Shown: positions 1 through 7,000 of the stretch, piece by piece
How the letters are laid out: every line of letters starts with the position of its first letter
Position numbering within the stretch: position 1 is the first letter of the stretch
From: Candidatus Tenebribacter mawsonii
Lineage (GTDB): Bacteria; Cloacimonadota; Cloacimonadia; Cloacimonadales; TCS61
Length of the DNA stretch: 8,081 nt
Assembly (NCBI GenBank): GCA_030765665.1
Contig: JAVCCD010000039.1
Location: 1-8,081 of the forward strand
Direction: 5' to 3'
Notes under the pieces: model-generated
Told to the model about the DNA's origin: nothing
Seen by the model: the letters and a program-made list of their open reading frames with translations, nothing else
Database searches by the model: none
Program-made: the position numbers and the translations under genes

Positions 1-1391
1 AACTTCTGCCAACGTGCGTCACTTACCAATCCTAATTTATAACCGATCGGCATTAATCTTTCATCTGCATTATCCTGACGTAGAAACAACCTGTATTCAG
101 CTCGGGAAGTAAAAAGACGATATGGCTCATTAGTACCTTTAGTTACCAGATCATCCAACAATACGCCCATATAAGATTGTGATCTATCAAAAATTAGTGG
201 CTCTTTTTTATCAAGAGCTAAAACTGCATTGATACCAGCTGCAAGTCCCTGTGCACCAGCTTCTTCGTAACCGGAGGTTCCATTGATCTGTCCAGCCAGA
301 TATAATCCCGATATAATTTTTGTTTCCATCGTTGCTTTAATTTCATCAGGAATTATATAATCGTATTCTATAGCATACCCATAACGAATAATTGAAGCTT
401 TTTGCAGACCAGGTATGGAATGGATCATCTTCTTCTGTATTTCTGGCGGTAAACTATTGGAAGTTCCATTCACATAAGCTTCAAATGTATTTACGCCTTC
501 CGGTTCAATAAAAACATGATGCCTATCCTTACCGGAAAATTTAACTACTTTATCTTCTATCGAAGGACAGTATCTTGGTCCTACACCACTAATAAATCCA
601 CCATATAAAGAAGACTTGTCTAGATTTGAATTAATTATTTTATGCGTTTCTGGATTTGTAAAAGTGAGATAGCAACTTACTTCATTTTTAATACTAATAT
701 CTCTATAGTAGGAAAATCCCTGCGGATTTTCATCTCCGGGTTGCTCCTCTACCTGATTTAAATCCATTGTTCTCAAATCTATTCTGGGAGGTGTGCCTGT
801 TTTAAATCTTGCAAGTTTCAGTCCCAATTTCGTAAGTGAATCTGATAATTTATTGGAAGCAGGTTCACCTGCTCTGCCGGCACTAATATTCACGTTCCCA
901 ATATGAACGAGTCCTTTTAGAAATGTACCATTTGCTAAAATTACTTTTGGTGCAATATATTCTTCACCAAGGTTTGATTTTACACCTTTTACGGTTTTGC
1001 CATCAGCTCCCAGAATTATCTCATCGATCATTGATTCAACAATATCAAGATTATCCTGATTTTCTAATGTTTGATGCATGATTGTGGAATACTGCAATCT
1101 ATCATTTTGTGATCTTGGTGCCCACACAGCAGGTCCTTTTTTTCTATTCAGCATTCTAAATTGAATACCTGATAAATCTGCAACTCTGCCAAGTTCACCA
1201 CCTAAAGCATCGATTTCCCTAGCTAGATGCCCTTTTGCAGGACCACCAATGGTTGGGTTACAGCTCATCCAACCGATTGTTTCTATCTTGATTACAAAGA
1301 TAAGAGTCTTTGCACCCATCCTGGCAGAAGCTAGCGCTGCTTCAATTCCGGCATGACCTGCACCAACAACAATCACATCATATTTATTCAT
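1..1391 (-). CDS. mnmG: tRNA uridine-5-carboxymethylaminomethyl modification enzyme MnmG (GidA), N-terminal 463 codons
   Basis: MnmG is the FAD-binding partner of MnmE. Together they add the (carboxymethyl)aminomethyl group to C5 of the wobble uridine of several tRNAs in the cytoplasm. Reading leftward from the ATG at 1391-1389, the frame stays open to the window edge, so the roughly 160 C-terminal residues usual for this ~620-residue family (the MnmE- and tRNA-contacting part) lie outside. Visible are the Rossmann FAD motif GAGHAG (residues 10-15), the family signature MSCNPTIGGPAKGH with Cys44, RYCPSIEDKV with Cys275 (the two cysteines match the conserved catalytic pair of E. coli MnmG), GQINGTSGYEE near 367-377, and FTSRAEYR followed by LRQDNADERL near 430-445. 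The start is supported by an AGGA Shine-Dalgarno four bases upstream and by the FAD motif beginning at residue 10, as usual. It is divergent from proS. Nothing looks broken. Confidence 0.96.
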   Translation of the reverse strand, partial: MNKYDVIVVGAGHAGIEAALASARMGAKTLIFVIKIETIGWMSCNPTIGGPAKGHLAREIDALGGELGRVADLSGIQFRMLNRKKGPAVWAPRSQNDRLQYSTIMHQTLENQDNLDIVESMIDEIILGADGKTVKGVKSNLGEEYIAPKVILANGTFLKGLVHIGNVNISAGRAGEPASNKLSDSLTKLGLKLARFKTGTPPRIDLRTMDLNQVEEQPGDENPQGFSYYRDISIKNEVSCYLTFTNPETHKIINSNLDKSSLYGGFISGVGPRYCPSIEDKVVKFSGKDRHHVFIEPEGVNTFEAYVNGTSNSLPPEIQKKMIHSIPGLQKASIIRYGYAIEYDYIIPDEIKATMETKIISGLYLAGQINGTSGYEEAGAQGLAAGINAVLALDKKEPLIFDRSQSYMGVLLDDLVTKGTNEPYRLFTSRAEYRLFLRQDNADERLMPIGYKLGLVSDARWQK

Positions 1392-1395
1392 AATT

Positions 1396-1399
1396 TCCT
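1396..1399 (-). promoter_or_regulatory. mnmG ribosome-binding site
   Basis: On the minus strand AGGA (continuing as AGGAAA) lies four bases before the mnmG ATG. It fixes the start codon. It directly abuts the palindrome cluster at 1399-1420, so folding or protein binding there could affect access to it. Confidence 0.7.
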
Positions 1400-1420
1400 G
1401 AATGATTCATTATTGAATCA
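1399..1420. repeat. Nested palindromes next to the mnmG ribosome-binding site
   Basis: Two perfect inverted repeats share an arm. TGATTCA (1403-1409), a four-base spacer and TGAATCA (1414-1420) form one. TGAATGATTCA (1399-1409) is an 11-base palindrome with a single central base and forms the other. In mnmG mRNA the first would be a 7-bp stem with an AUAA loop ending three bases before the Shine-Dalgarno; the second overlaps the Shine-Dalgarno by one base. The arms contain only two G-C pairs, so an RNA hairpin would be weak. A protein operator is equally possible. The symmetry is seen directly; any function is inferred. Confidence 0.45.
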
Positions 1421-1447
1421 GATAATATTTTTATTTCAATCAATTTC

Positions 1448-1476
1448 CAAATGTTGAGAATAGCCTTAAGTGTCAA
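1448..1476 (-). promoter_or_regulatory. Possible mnmG promoter
   Basis: On the minus strand a perfect TTGACA (1476-1471) is followed, 18 bases after its TTG, by AACATTTG (1455-1448). This is one mismatch from the Bacteroidota -7 element TAnnTTTG. No good E. coli type -10 sits at 16-18 bases. Transcription would start near 1441, giving a leader of about 50 bases that includes the palindromes at 1399-1420. It was found by eye and is weak. Confidence 0.3.
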
Positions 1477-1506
1477 GATAGTTCAAGTTATAAGCTTTTT
1501 TTTTGA

Positions 1507-1537
1507 TTTGACAAGGAAACCATAGTTTAAAGTTTTG
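1507..1537 (+). promoter_or_regulatory. Possible proS promoter
   Basis: TTTG (1507-1510, part of a perfect TTGACA at 1508-1513) is followed after exactly 19 bases by AAGTTTTG (1530-1537). This fits the Bacteroidota pattern TTTG-N19-TAnnTTTG with one mismatch. The E. coli type -10 position holds only AGTTTT. A start near 1544 would leave a leader of about 80 bases before proS. The nine-T tract just upstream could act as an UP-like or bent element. This is an inference from pattern only. Confidence 0.33.
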
Positions 1538-1606
1538 AAAGCTGATGGGTAACAATGAAATAAGTAAGAATTGTAAATTGAAAATCATAAATCAGTATTT
1601 AAAATT

Positions 1607-1611
1607 AGGAG
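1607..1611 (+). promoter_or_regulatory. proS ribosome-binding site
   Basis: AGGAG lies 12 bases before the ATG at 1624. The spacing is longer than the usual 5-9 bases, but no in-frame start is better placed, and the protein begins like its Bacteroidota relatives (MAK...). Confidence 0.55.
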
Positions 1612-1623
1612 TTTTATAAAAAT

Positions 1624-3147
1624 ATGGCAAAGCAAAGAAAAACTGCAATAAATCCTAGAAGGGATGAAGATTATTCAAGCTGGTACCAAGAGGTAGTTAA
1701 AGCTGCTGATATGGCAGAAAGCAGTGATGTCCGTGGATGCATGGTAATTAAACCCTGGGGTTATTCAATTTGGGAGAATATTCAAAAGAACCTTGATACA
1801 ATGTTCAAAGAGACTGGTCACGTAAATGCTTACTTCCCGCTTTTTATTCCTAAAAGCTTTTTTGAGAAAGAAGCTGAACATGTGGAAGGTTTTGCCAAAG
1901 AGTGTGCTGTAGTTACACATACAAGATTAGAGGATGATGGGAACGGTGGATTGAAACCTGCTGGAAAATTAACTGAAGAACTTATTGTGCGTCCTACAAG
2001 TGAAACCATTATTGGTGCATCGTTTAGTAAATGGGTGAACTCTTATCGCGATCTACCACTACTGATAAATCAATGGGCGAATGTTGTAAGATGGGAAATG
2101 AGAACTCGTTTATTCTTGCGTACAACAGAATTTTTATGGCAAGAAGGACACACAGCTCACGAAACCAAGAAAGACGCGTTAGAAGAAACTTTTAAAATGC
2201 TAAATGTTTATGCTGAGTTTGCTGAGAAATATCTTGCTATGCCGGTAATTATGGGTGAAAAAACTGAATCCGAAAGATTCCCCGGTGCTTTAAGCACCTT
2301 CTCTATTGAAGCGATGATGCAGGATAAAAAAGCTCTACAATCTGGGACATCTCATTTCTTAGGATTAAATTTTGCGAAAGCTTCCAATATAAAATTCCAA
2401 AATAAAGATGGTAAAGAAGAATACGCTTGGACTACTTCATGGGGAGTTTCTACCAGACTTATTGGAGCTCTGATCATGGCTCATAGTGATGATGATGGAT
2501 TAGTACTTCCTCCAAAAATTGCGCCTTCGCATGTTGCCATAGTTCCAATTTATAGAACTGATGAAGAGCGTGTAAAAGTAATGGGTTTTATTGATAATCT
2601 CATCTCAAAATTAAAAAGATTGAGATACCACGAAGAGAAAATTCGATATCAAATTGATGATCGTGATATGCGAGGTGGTGAAAAACTTTGGGATTGGATT
2701 AAGAAAGGTGTTCCAGTTAGACTTGAGATTGGACCTCGTGATATTGAGAATAATTCGATTTTCATGGGAAGAAGAGATAAGGACGCTAAGGATAAATCTA
2801 GTTTGAAAGTAGATGATTTTGTAAACAACCTTACAAATATTCTTGATGAAATCCAACAAAATATCTTTGATAAAGCCTTAAATTTTCGTAGTGAAAACTC
2901 AATTGATATTGATGACAAAGATGAATTTTATAAATTCTTCACACCGAAGAATAAGAATAATCCTGAGATACATGGTGGATTTGCAATGAGCCATTGGTGC
3001 GGAAATCCAGAATGTGAAGAGAAGATAAAGGATGACTTGAAAGTTACTATCCGCTGTATTCCTATTGATGAAAAGGAAGATACCGGTAAGTGTATATCCT
3101 GTGGAAAAGAAAGTAAAAAACGCGTAGTATTCGCGAAGGCATATTAA
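1624..3147 (+). CDS. proS: Prolyl-tRNA synthetase, archaeal/eukaryotic-like type with C-terminal zinc module
   Basis: A 507-residue class II synthetase that charges tRNA-Pro with proline using ATP in the cytoplasm. Class II motif 1 lies around residues 51-75 (ending NAYFPLFIP). RPTSETII (123-130) belongs to the proline/ATP site. Motif 2 includes VVRWEMRTRLFLRTTEF and WQEGHTAH (about 154-179). GTSHFLGLNF is at 241-250, and motif 3 (STRLIGALIMAHSDDDG) is near 276-292. An anticodon-binding domain follows (about 300-400), then a C-terminal module with Cys459, Cys464, Cys490 and Cys493. That cysteine spacing equals the one I recall for the Thermus thermophilus zinc site. The protein ends in Tyr, as is common in this type. 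It lacks the roughly 180-residue insertion (editing) domain of the longer E. coli-type ProRS. Its stop codon overlaps the next gene's start by one base. It is complete and intact. Confidence 0.97.
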   Translation: MAKQRKTAINPRRDEDYSSWYQEVVKAADMAESSDVRGCMVIKPWGYSIWENIQKNLDTMFKETGHVNAYFPLFIPKSFFEKEAEHVEGFAKECAVVTHTRLEDDGNGGLKPAGKLTEELIVRPTSETIIGASFSKWVNSYRDLPLLINQWANVVRWEMRTRLFLRTTEFLWQEGHTAHETKKDALEETFKMLNVYAEFAEKYLAMPVIMGEKTESERFPGALSTFSIEAMMQDKKALQSGTSHFLGLNFAKASNIKFQNKDGKEEYAWTTSWGVSTRLIGALIMAHSDDDGLVLPPKIAPSHVAIVPIYRTDEERVKVMGFIDNLISKLKRLRYHEEKIRYQIDDRDMRGGEKLWDWIKKGVPVRLEIGPRDIENNSIFMGRRDKDAKDKSSLKVDDFVNNLTNILDEIQQNIFDKALNFRSENSIDIDDKDEFYKFFTPKNKNNPEIHGGFAMSHWCGNPECEEKIKDDLKVTIRCIPIDEKEDTGKCISCGKESKKRVVFAKAY

Positions 3148-3149
3148 TG
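3135..3149 (+). promoter_or_regulatory. Translational coupling junction proS / S4-PncC gene
   Basis: The sequence TAATG at 3145-3149 contains the proS stop TAA and the next ATG, sharing one A. A Shine-Dalgarno GAAGG (3135-3139) lies inside the last proS codons, seven bases before the ATG. This arrangement normally means the second gene is read by ribosomes finishing the first, on one mRNA. Confidence 0.75.
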
Positions 3150-3962
3150 GATTTTTATATAAACAAAGGTGATGAGATAGAATTATTCAAACTTCTAAAA
3201 GCTGCTGGGGTTTGTGATTATTATAGCGATATCCGTCATTTCATAAAAGATGGACTTGTAAATGTGAACGGCGAAACTAACAAGCTAAAACACACAATGA
3301 TCAAAATTGGTGATTTGGTGGAATATAAAGAATTCAAGATTAACATTGTAGAAAGCAGACCCAAAGGTGAGCAGCGGGAAGAGAGAAAAAAAATCTCAGA
3401 GGAATATAAACCCCAATCTCAACGTGTTCAACATGGCAAACTCAAATCATGGAGACCAAAACCAATAGAGCTAGAAAATGAGATGGATAATGAGATTAAC
3501 ACAGTATCTCAGAAATTACATGAAAAATTATTATACAAAAAGCTTACACTCTCTCTTGCTGAATCATGCACTGGCGGAATGATACAAGAGATAATTACAG
3601 CAAATTCAGGAGCTTCTGAATATTTTGCAGGTGGAGTTGTTAGTTATTCGAATCAGGCAAAAATCAATATTCTTAAAGTTAAATCGGAAACAATAGATAA
3701 ATTTGGAGCAGTGTCTAAAGAGACTGCAATAGAGATGGTTAAGGGTACAGCGATAATTTTTGGAACAGATATCTCTGCTTCTATAACTGGTATTGCTGGT
3801 CCTTTGGGTGGAACACCAGAAAAACCTGTAGGCACAATATATCTTGCTGCCTCGATTAATAATAAAATAATCAGTAGAAAATTATCTCTCTCAGGAAATA
3901 GGGAGAATATTAGAAAAAAATCGGTTTTAATACTGTTTAAACTGCTTTTAGAGAATATATAA
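3147..3962 (+). CDS. Fusion protein: S4-type RNA-binding domain + CinA C-terminal/PncC (NMN amidohydrolase) domain
   Basis: A 271-residue protein with two recognisable parts. Residues 1-68 resemble the small YbcJ/YaaA-like S4 domain: GDEIELFKLLKAAG, then FIKDGLVNVNGE and IKIGDLVEY. Residues about 71-118 form a charged, probably flexible linker. Residues about 119-271 match the CinA C-terminal domain: LAESCTGG (137-144), GGVVSYSNQAK (162-172), GAVSKETA (187-194), TGIAGPLGG (214-222), KPVGTIYLA (226-234) and SGNRENIR (249-256). In PncC enzymes this domain deamidates nicotinamide mononucleotide in the pyridine-nucleotide cycle. The proposed Ser-Lys dyad corresponds to Ser140 and Lys172, 32 residues apart as I recall for Shewanella PncC. 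The N-terminal MPTb-like domain of full-length CinA is absent, and the S4 domain takes its place. The gene is coupled to proS. Enzyme activity is likely; the S4 domain's RNA target and the purpose of the joining are unknown. Confidence 0.88.
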   Translation: MDFYINKGDEIELFKLLKAAGVCDYYSDIRHFIKDGLVNVNGETNKLKHTMIKIGDLVEYKEFKINIVESRPKGEQREERKKISEEYKPQSQRVQHGKLKSWRPKPIELENEMDNEINTVSQKLHEKLLYKKLTLSLAESCTGGMIQEIITANSGASEYFAGGVVSYSNQAKINILKVKSETIDKFGAVSKETAIEMVKGTAIIFGTDISASITGIAGPLGGTPEKPVGTIYLAASINNKIISRKLSLSGNRENIRKKSVLILFKLLLENI

Positions 3963-3968
3963 TCCTTG

Positions 3969-4000
3969 CCAAAAAAACAACGATTGTTTGGTTTTAGTTT
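3969..4000 (+). terminator. Weak hairpin with T-rich tail after the S4-PncC gene
   Basis: AAACAA (3975-3980), loop CGA and TTGTTT (3984-3989) form a perfect 6-bp stem. It can be lengthened by CC (3969-3970) with GG (3990-3991) if four A bases bulge out. TTTTAGTTT follows. It begins seven bases after the stop codon, the right place for a terminator, but the core stem has one G-C pair and a three-base loop. It may only attenuate, and read-through into the next gene is possible. Confidence 0.28.
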
Positions 4001-4011
4001 ATACTCAATAT

Positions 4012-4015
4012 GGAG
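4012..4015 (+). promoter_or_regulatory. Ribosome-binding site of the C25 peptidase gene
   Basis: GGAG lies six bases before the ATG at 4022, an ideal distance. Together with the signal peptide that follows at once, it decides the start. Confidence 0.7.
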
Positions 4016-4021
4016 ATTTAA

Positions 4022-4078
4022 ATGCATAAAGTTTTATTAATCGCATCCTTGATGATTTTTTCTAGCTTACTCTTAGCT
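4022..4078 (+). other. Signal peptide of the C25 peptidase (residues 1-19)
   Basis: The first 19 residues are MHKVLLIASLMIFSSLLLA: a short basic start, a hydrophobic core and a small residue at the expected signal peptidase I cut before Glu20. There is no cysteine after the core, so it is not a lipoprotein signal. It indicates Sec export. Confidence 0.85.
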
Positions 4079-7000
4079 GAAAATTTTGAAGTCATCAGCC
4101 AAAATGAAAATGAATTAATCATAAAATTTGTTCTACCTGAATACGATACAGAAATAATTTCTACAAAAATTGGTAATTTTAACAAAATCATCTGCTCTGA
4201 TGCCTCATACCCGGTTGAAGACGGACATCCGTTATTGCCATTTTTCACGGAGATAATAGGATTACCAATTGATGGAGATGCAACTTTTCAGATAATTGGA
4301 AAAAAACAAAAAACAATTTCAAATTTCAAAGTATATCCTGCAGAAAAAATGAATCCTTCTGAAAATTCGGTAAATTATGAATTCTATTTAGAAAGAGAAA
4401 TATACAATTCCCCTGTACTTCATCCAACCAATATTATTGAAAAAGGCTCTAAAGCATATCTCGGTGATAGGTATTTTATGGGATTCAATATTCATCCATT
4501 CCAATATCGAGCCAAAGAAAATGAACTACTAATAACTAATGAACTGACCTTTCGTATTAGCATTTTAGGTAATAAAAGCAGAAGTATCTCGCAGGGTGAA
4601 AACTATATTGATAAAATAGCTGATTCATTTTTTCTGAATAATACTTATTCAAATAATTGGCGTAAAATTAAGGAAGCATCCGGATTTGTTCCACCTAGAG
4701 ATAGTGATGATGTAAATGAATTACGTCTGATTGTTGCAGAGGAGGGAATCTATAAAGTTAGTTATGAATATCTTTTGGAGACTTTAGCAGCATCATATTT
4801 TCCTATTGAATATACACTTGCTTTTAATTGGGATGATATCGATCCCAGAAACTTAGAACTTTCCTGTATGGGCAATCCTGTTCCTATTCATTTCGTGGGA
4901 GCGGCTGATGGTTCTTTTGATTCGGGAGATTACTTTGAATTTTATGGAGATATTCATTACGGTGAAAACCATTATTATGATGATTTTACTTCTGAAAATT
5001 CATATTATCTAAAATTACTTGATCACCCTGGAAGTAGAATGGCAGTTGAAAATGGTGGATTAGGGAATATCAATGCGGGACAATTTATTATTCCTGAAGC
5101 ATATCAGCATACCGAACATTTTGAACAGCAAAATTCAAAGGATCATCTTGGTGATCAATATTATCACCATCCTAATTTTCCGGCTGAATTTTATCGTGAA
5201 GATATTTGGTTCTGGGATAGAATTTATTCTCCATCTTTAGAGATTTATTCTTTTGATCTTCAATATCCAGATCAGCGACCCACAAAGCGCTTTACTGCTA
5301 AAGCGTGTCTCTTCAGTGTAACTTTTAATGAAGATAATTATTATCAGATAAACCACTCAGCCCAAATTAACATAAACACATCTCAAATAGATTCCCACGT
5401 CTGGTATGGACAAAATGAACAGATGCTTGACAACATGGATAATCCTTTGCCAAATAGCTTTTTGTATCACGGTGAAAATAATATGTATGTGAATCTACCT
5501 GGTATTCCGGGCATTGAGAATCAGCAAGTTTTACTCGATTATTTTGATGTGACATACTGGCGTGAGTACAAAACTGATACAGATGAAATAAAATTTTCCG
5601 AACCTCAAGATGAAGACTTAGGTTTGTTCCAATTTGAATTAGAGAACTTTTCTACTGATCAAGTTTCGGTTTATAAATTAGGGACTAGTTTTATTGAAAA
5701 TTTACATATAGATTCTTTTTTGGGAAATGGCTCACCACCATTTAAAATATCTTTTCAAGATAGTCTGATAAACCATAATACAAAATACCTGGCTGTAGCT
5801 AACGACAATAAGAAACAACCCATTAGAATTATGCCAAATATCCCATCAAGCTTAAGGTCACAAACAAATTTTGCAAAATATATAGTAATAACCTTAACAG
5901 ATTTTATTGAGAATCCTTCAATTTTACAATTTAAACAAACCTGGGAAGAACAAGGAAAAATTGTAAAAATAGTTGCACTTCAAGATATTTTCGATGAATT
6001 CAATTATGGTATTCGTTCTGCACAATCAATTAAAGAATTTATTCAATATGCTTATAATAACTGGAGTGGATCAGGTGTTACACATGTTCTTTTTATGGGA
6101 GATGGAATTACTGATGAGAGAGATAACAGTTCCAGTAGAGAGTTTAATCTTATACCATTTAGGAATGTCTGGGTAGAAAAATGGGGTGCAATAGCTAGCG
6201 ATAATTGGCTGGGATGCATTGTTGGTGATGATCTGGTTCCGGATGTTGCAATTGGAAGGATCAATATTTGGAATGAAGACCAAATTGAAGATGTTGTTAA
6301 CAAAACGATTCAATATATAGATCAACCAAATTTCGAAGATCTCTGGCATAGTCATGTTACTCTTGCCGCTGGGGGAAATCCGGGAGAGGGCGCTGTTTTT
6401 GCAAATCAGTCAGAACTAATCCGCTCATTGTGGATACCAGACGATTATAATGTTAGCCGTGTTTATTGTAACACAGATGGTCTGCCAAATTCTTATGGTG
6501 GGAATACAACTGACCTCATCAGCAATATTAACGATGGAACGATCTATTTGCAATTCATGGGTCATGGTGGTGGTCATATTTGGGCAGATTATAATCTGTT
6601 GAATATTGCAGATATTGCAACATTTAATAATAATAACTTCCCACTAGTTGCAAGCCTTTCTTGCTATGGATCCGCTTTTAATACTCCTCAAAGTTCTTGT
6701 ATTGGTGAAGGACTGATATTACAACCTAATCGTGGTGCTATAGGACATATTGGATTTACGGGATATGGTTATTTGATTGCAGATGAAGTCTTCAGCAAAC
6801 ACCTAACAGAAGCAATATTTGATAAACATGTACCTACAATTGGTGAGATCGTAAGTTTTACAAAAGCTAAGTTCTTTGCATCTTACAATTTTTCGGGTGT
6901 GGGAGTTGCTCTAACACATGGCTGCGCACTACTTGGTGATCCCATGATCGAACTCATTCTACCCTATGATCAGAAACAAATTGATTTGAATAAATATAAT

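Larger units (their letters stand above)
1392..1623. promoter_or_regulatory. Divergent mnmG/proS intergenic region
   Basis: This 232-base AT-rich spacer separates two genes read outward, so it must carry signals for both. From left to right it holds the mnmG Shine-Dalgarno, a palindrome cluster (1399-1420), an outward minus-strand TTGACA (1471-1476 read in reverse), a run of nine T (1496-1504), an outward plus-strand TTGACA (1508-1513), and the proS Shine-Dalgarno. I found no credible open reading frame, tRNA or structured RNA in it. Confidence 0.65.

Noticed and set aside
1578..1605. TTGAAA, 16-base spacer, TAAAAT: a good-looking sigma-70 type promoter before proS
   Set aside because: Transcription would begin near 1612, after the AGGAG at 1607-1611, so the message would lack its ribosome-binding site.
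2611..2918. Minus-strand open frames of 82 and 89 codons opposite proS
   Set aside because: They lie wholly inside the well-supported proS gene, have low-complexity compositions typical of antisense readings, and lack family motifs.
3147..3500. Frameshift or misassembly as the source of the S4-PncC fusion
   Set aside because: The frame runs without a break through domain, linker and domain, codon use does not change, and the start is well signalled; a true fusion is the simpler reading.
4000..4005. TATACT as a -10 element for the C25 gene
   Set aside because: No -35-like hexamer sits at 16-18 bases upstream, and the start would fall on the Shine-Dalgarno, leaving no leader.
3653..4248. Minus-strand open frames of 124 and 76 codons over the end of the S4-PncC gene and the start of the C25 gene
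   Set aside because: They mirror the conserved CinA motifs and the signal peptide region; no independent start signal or protein family is visible.
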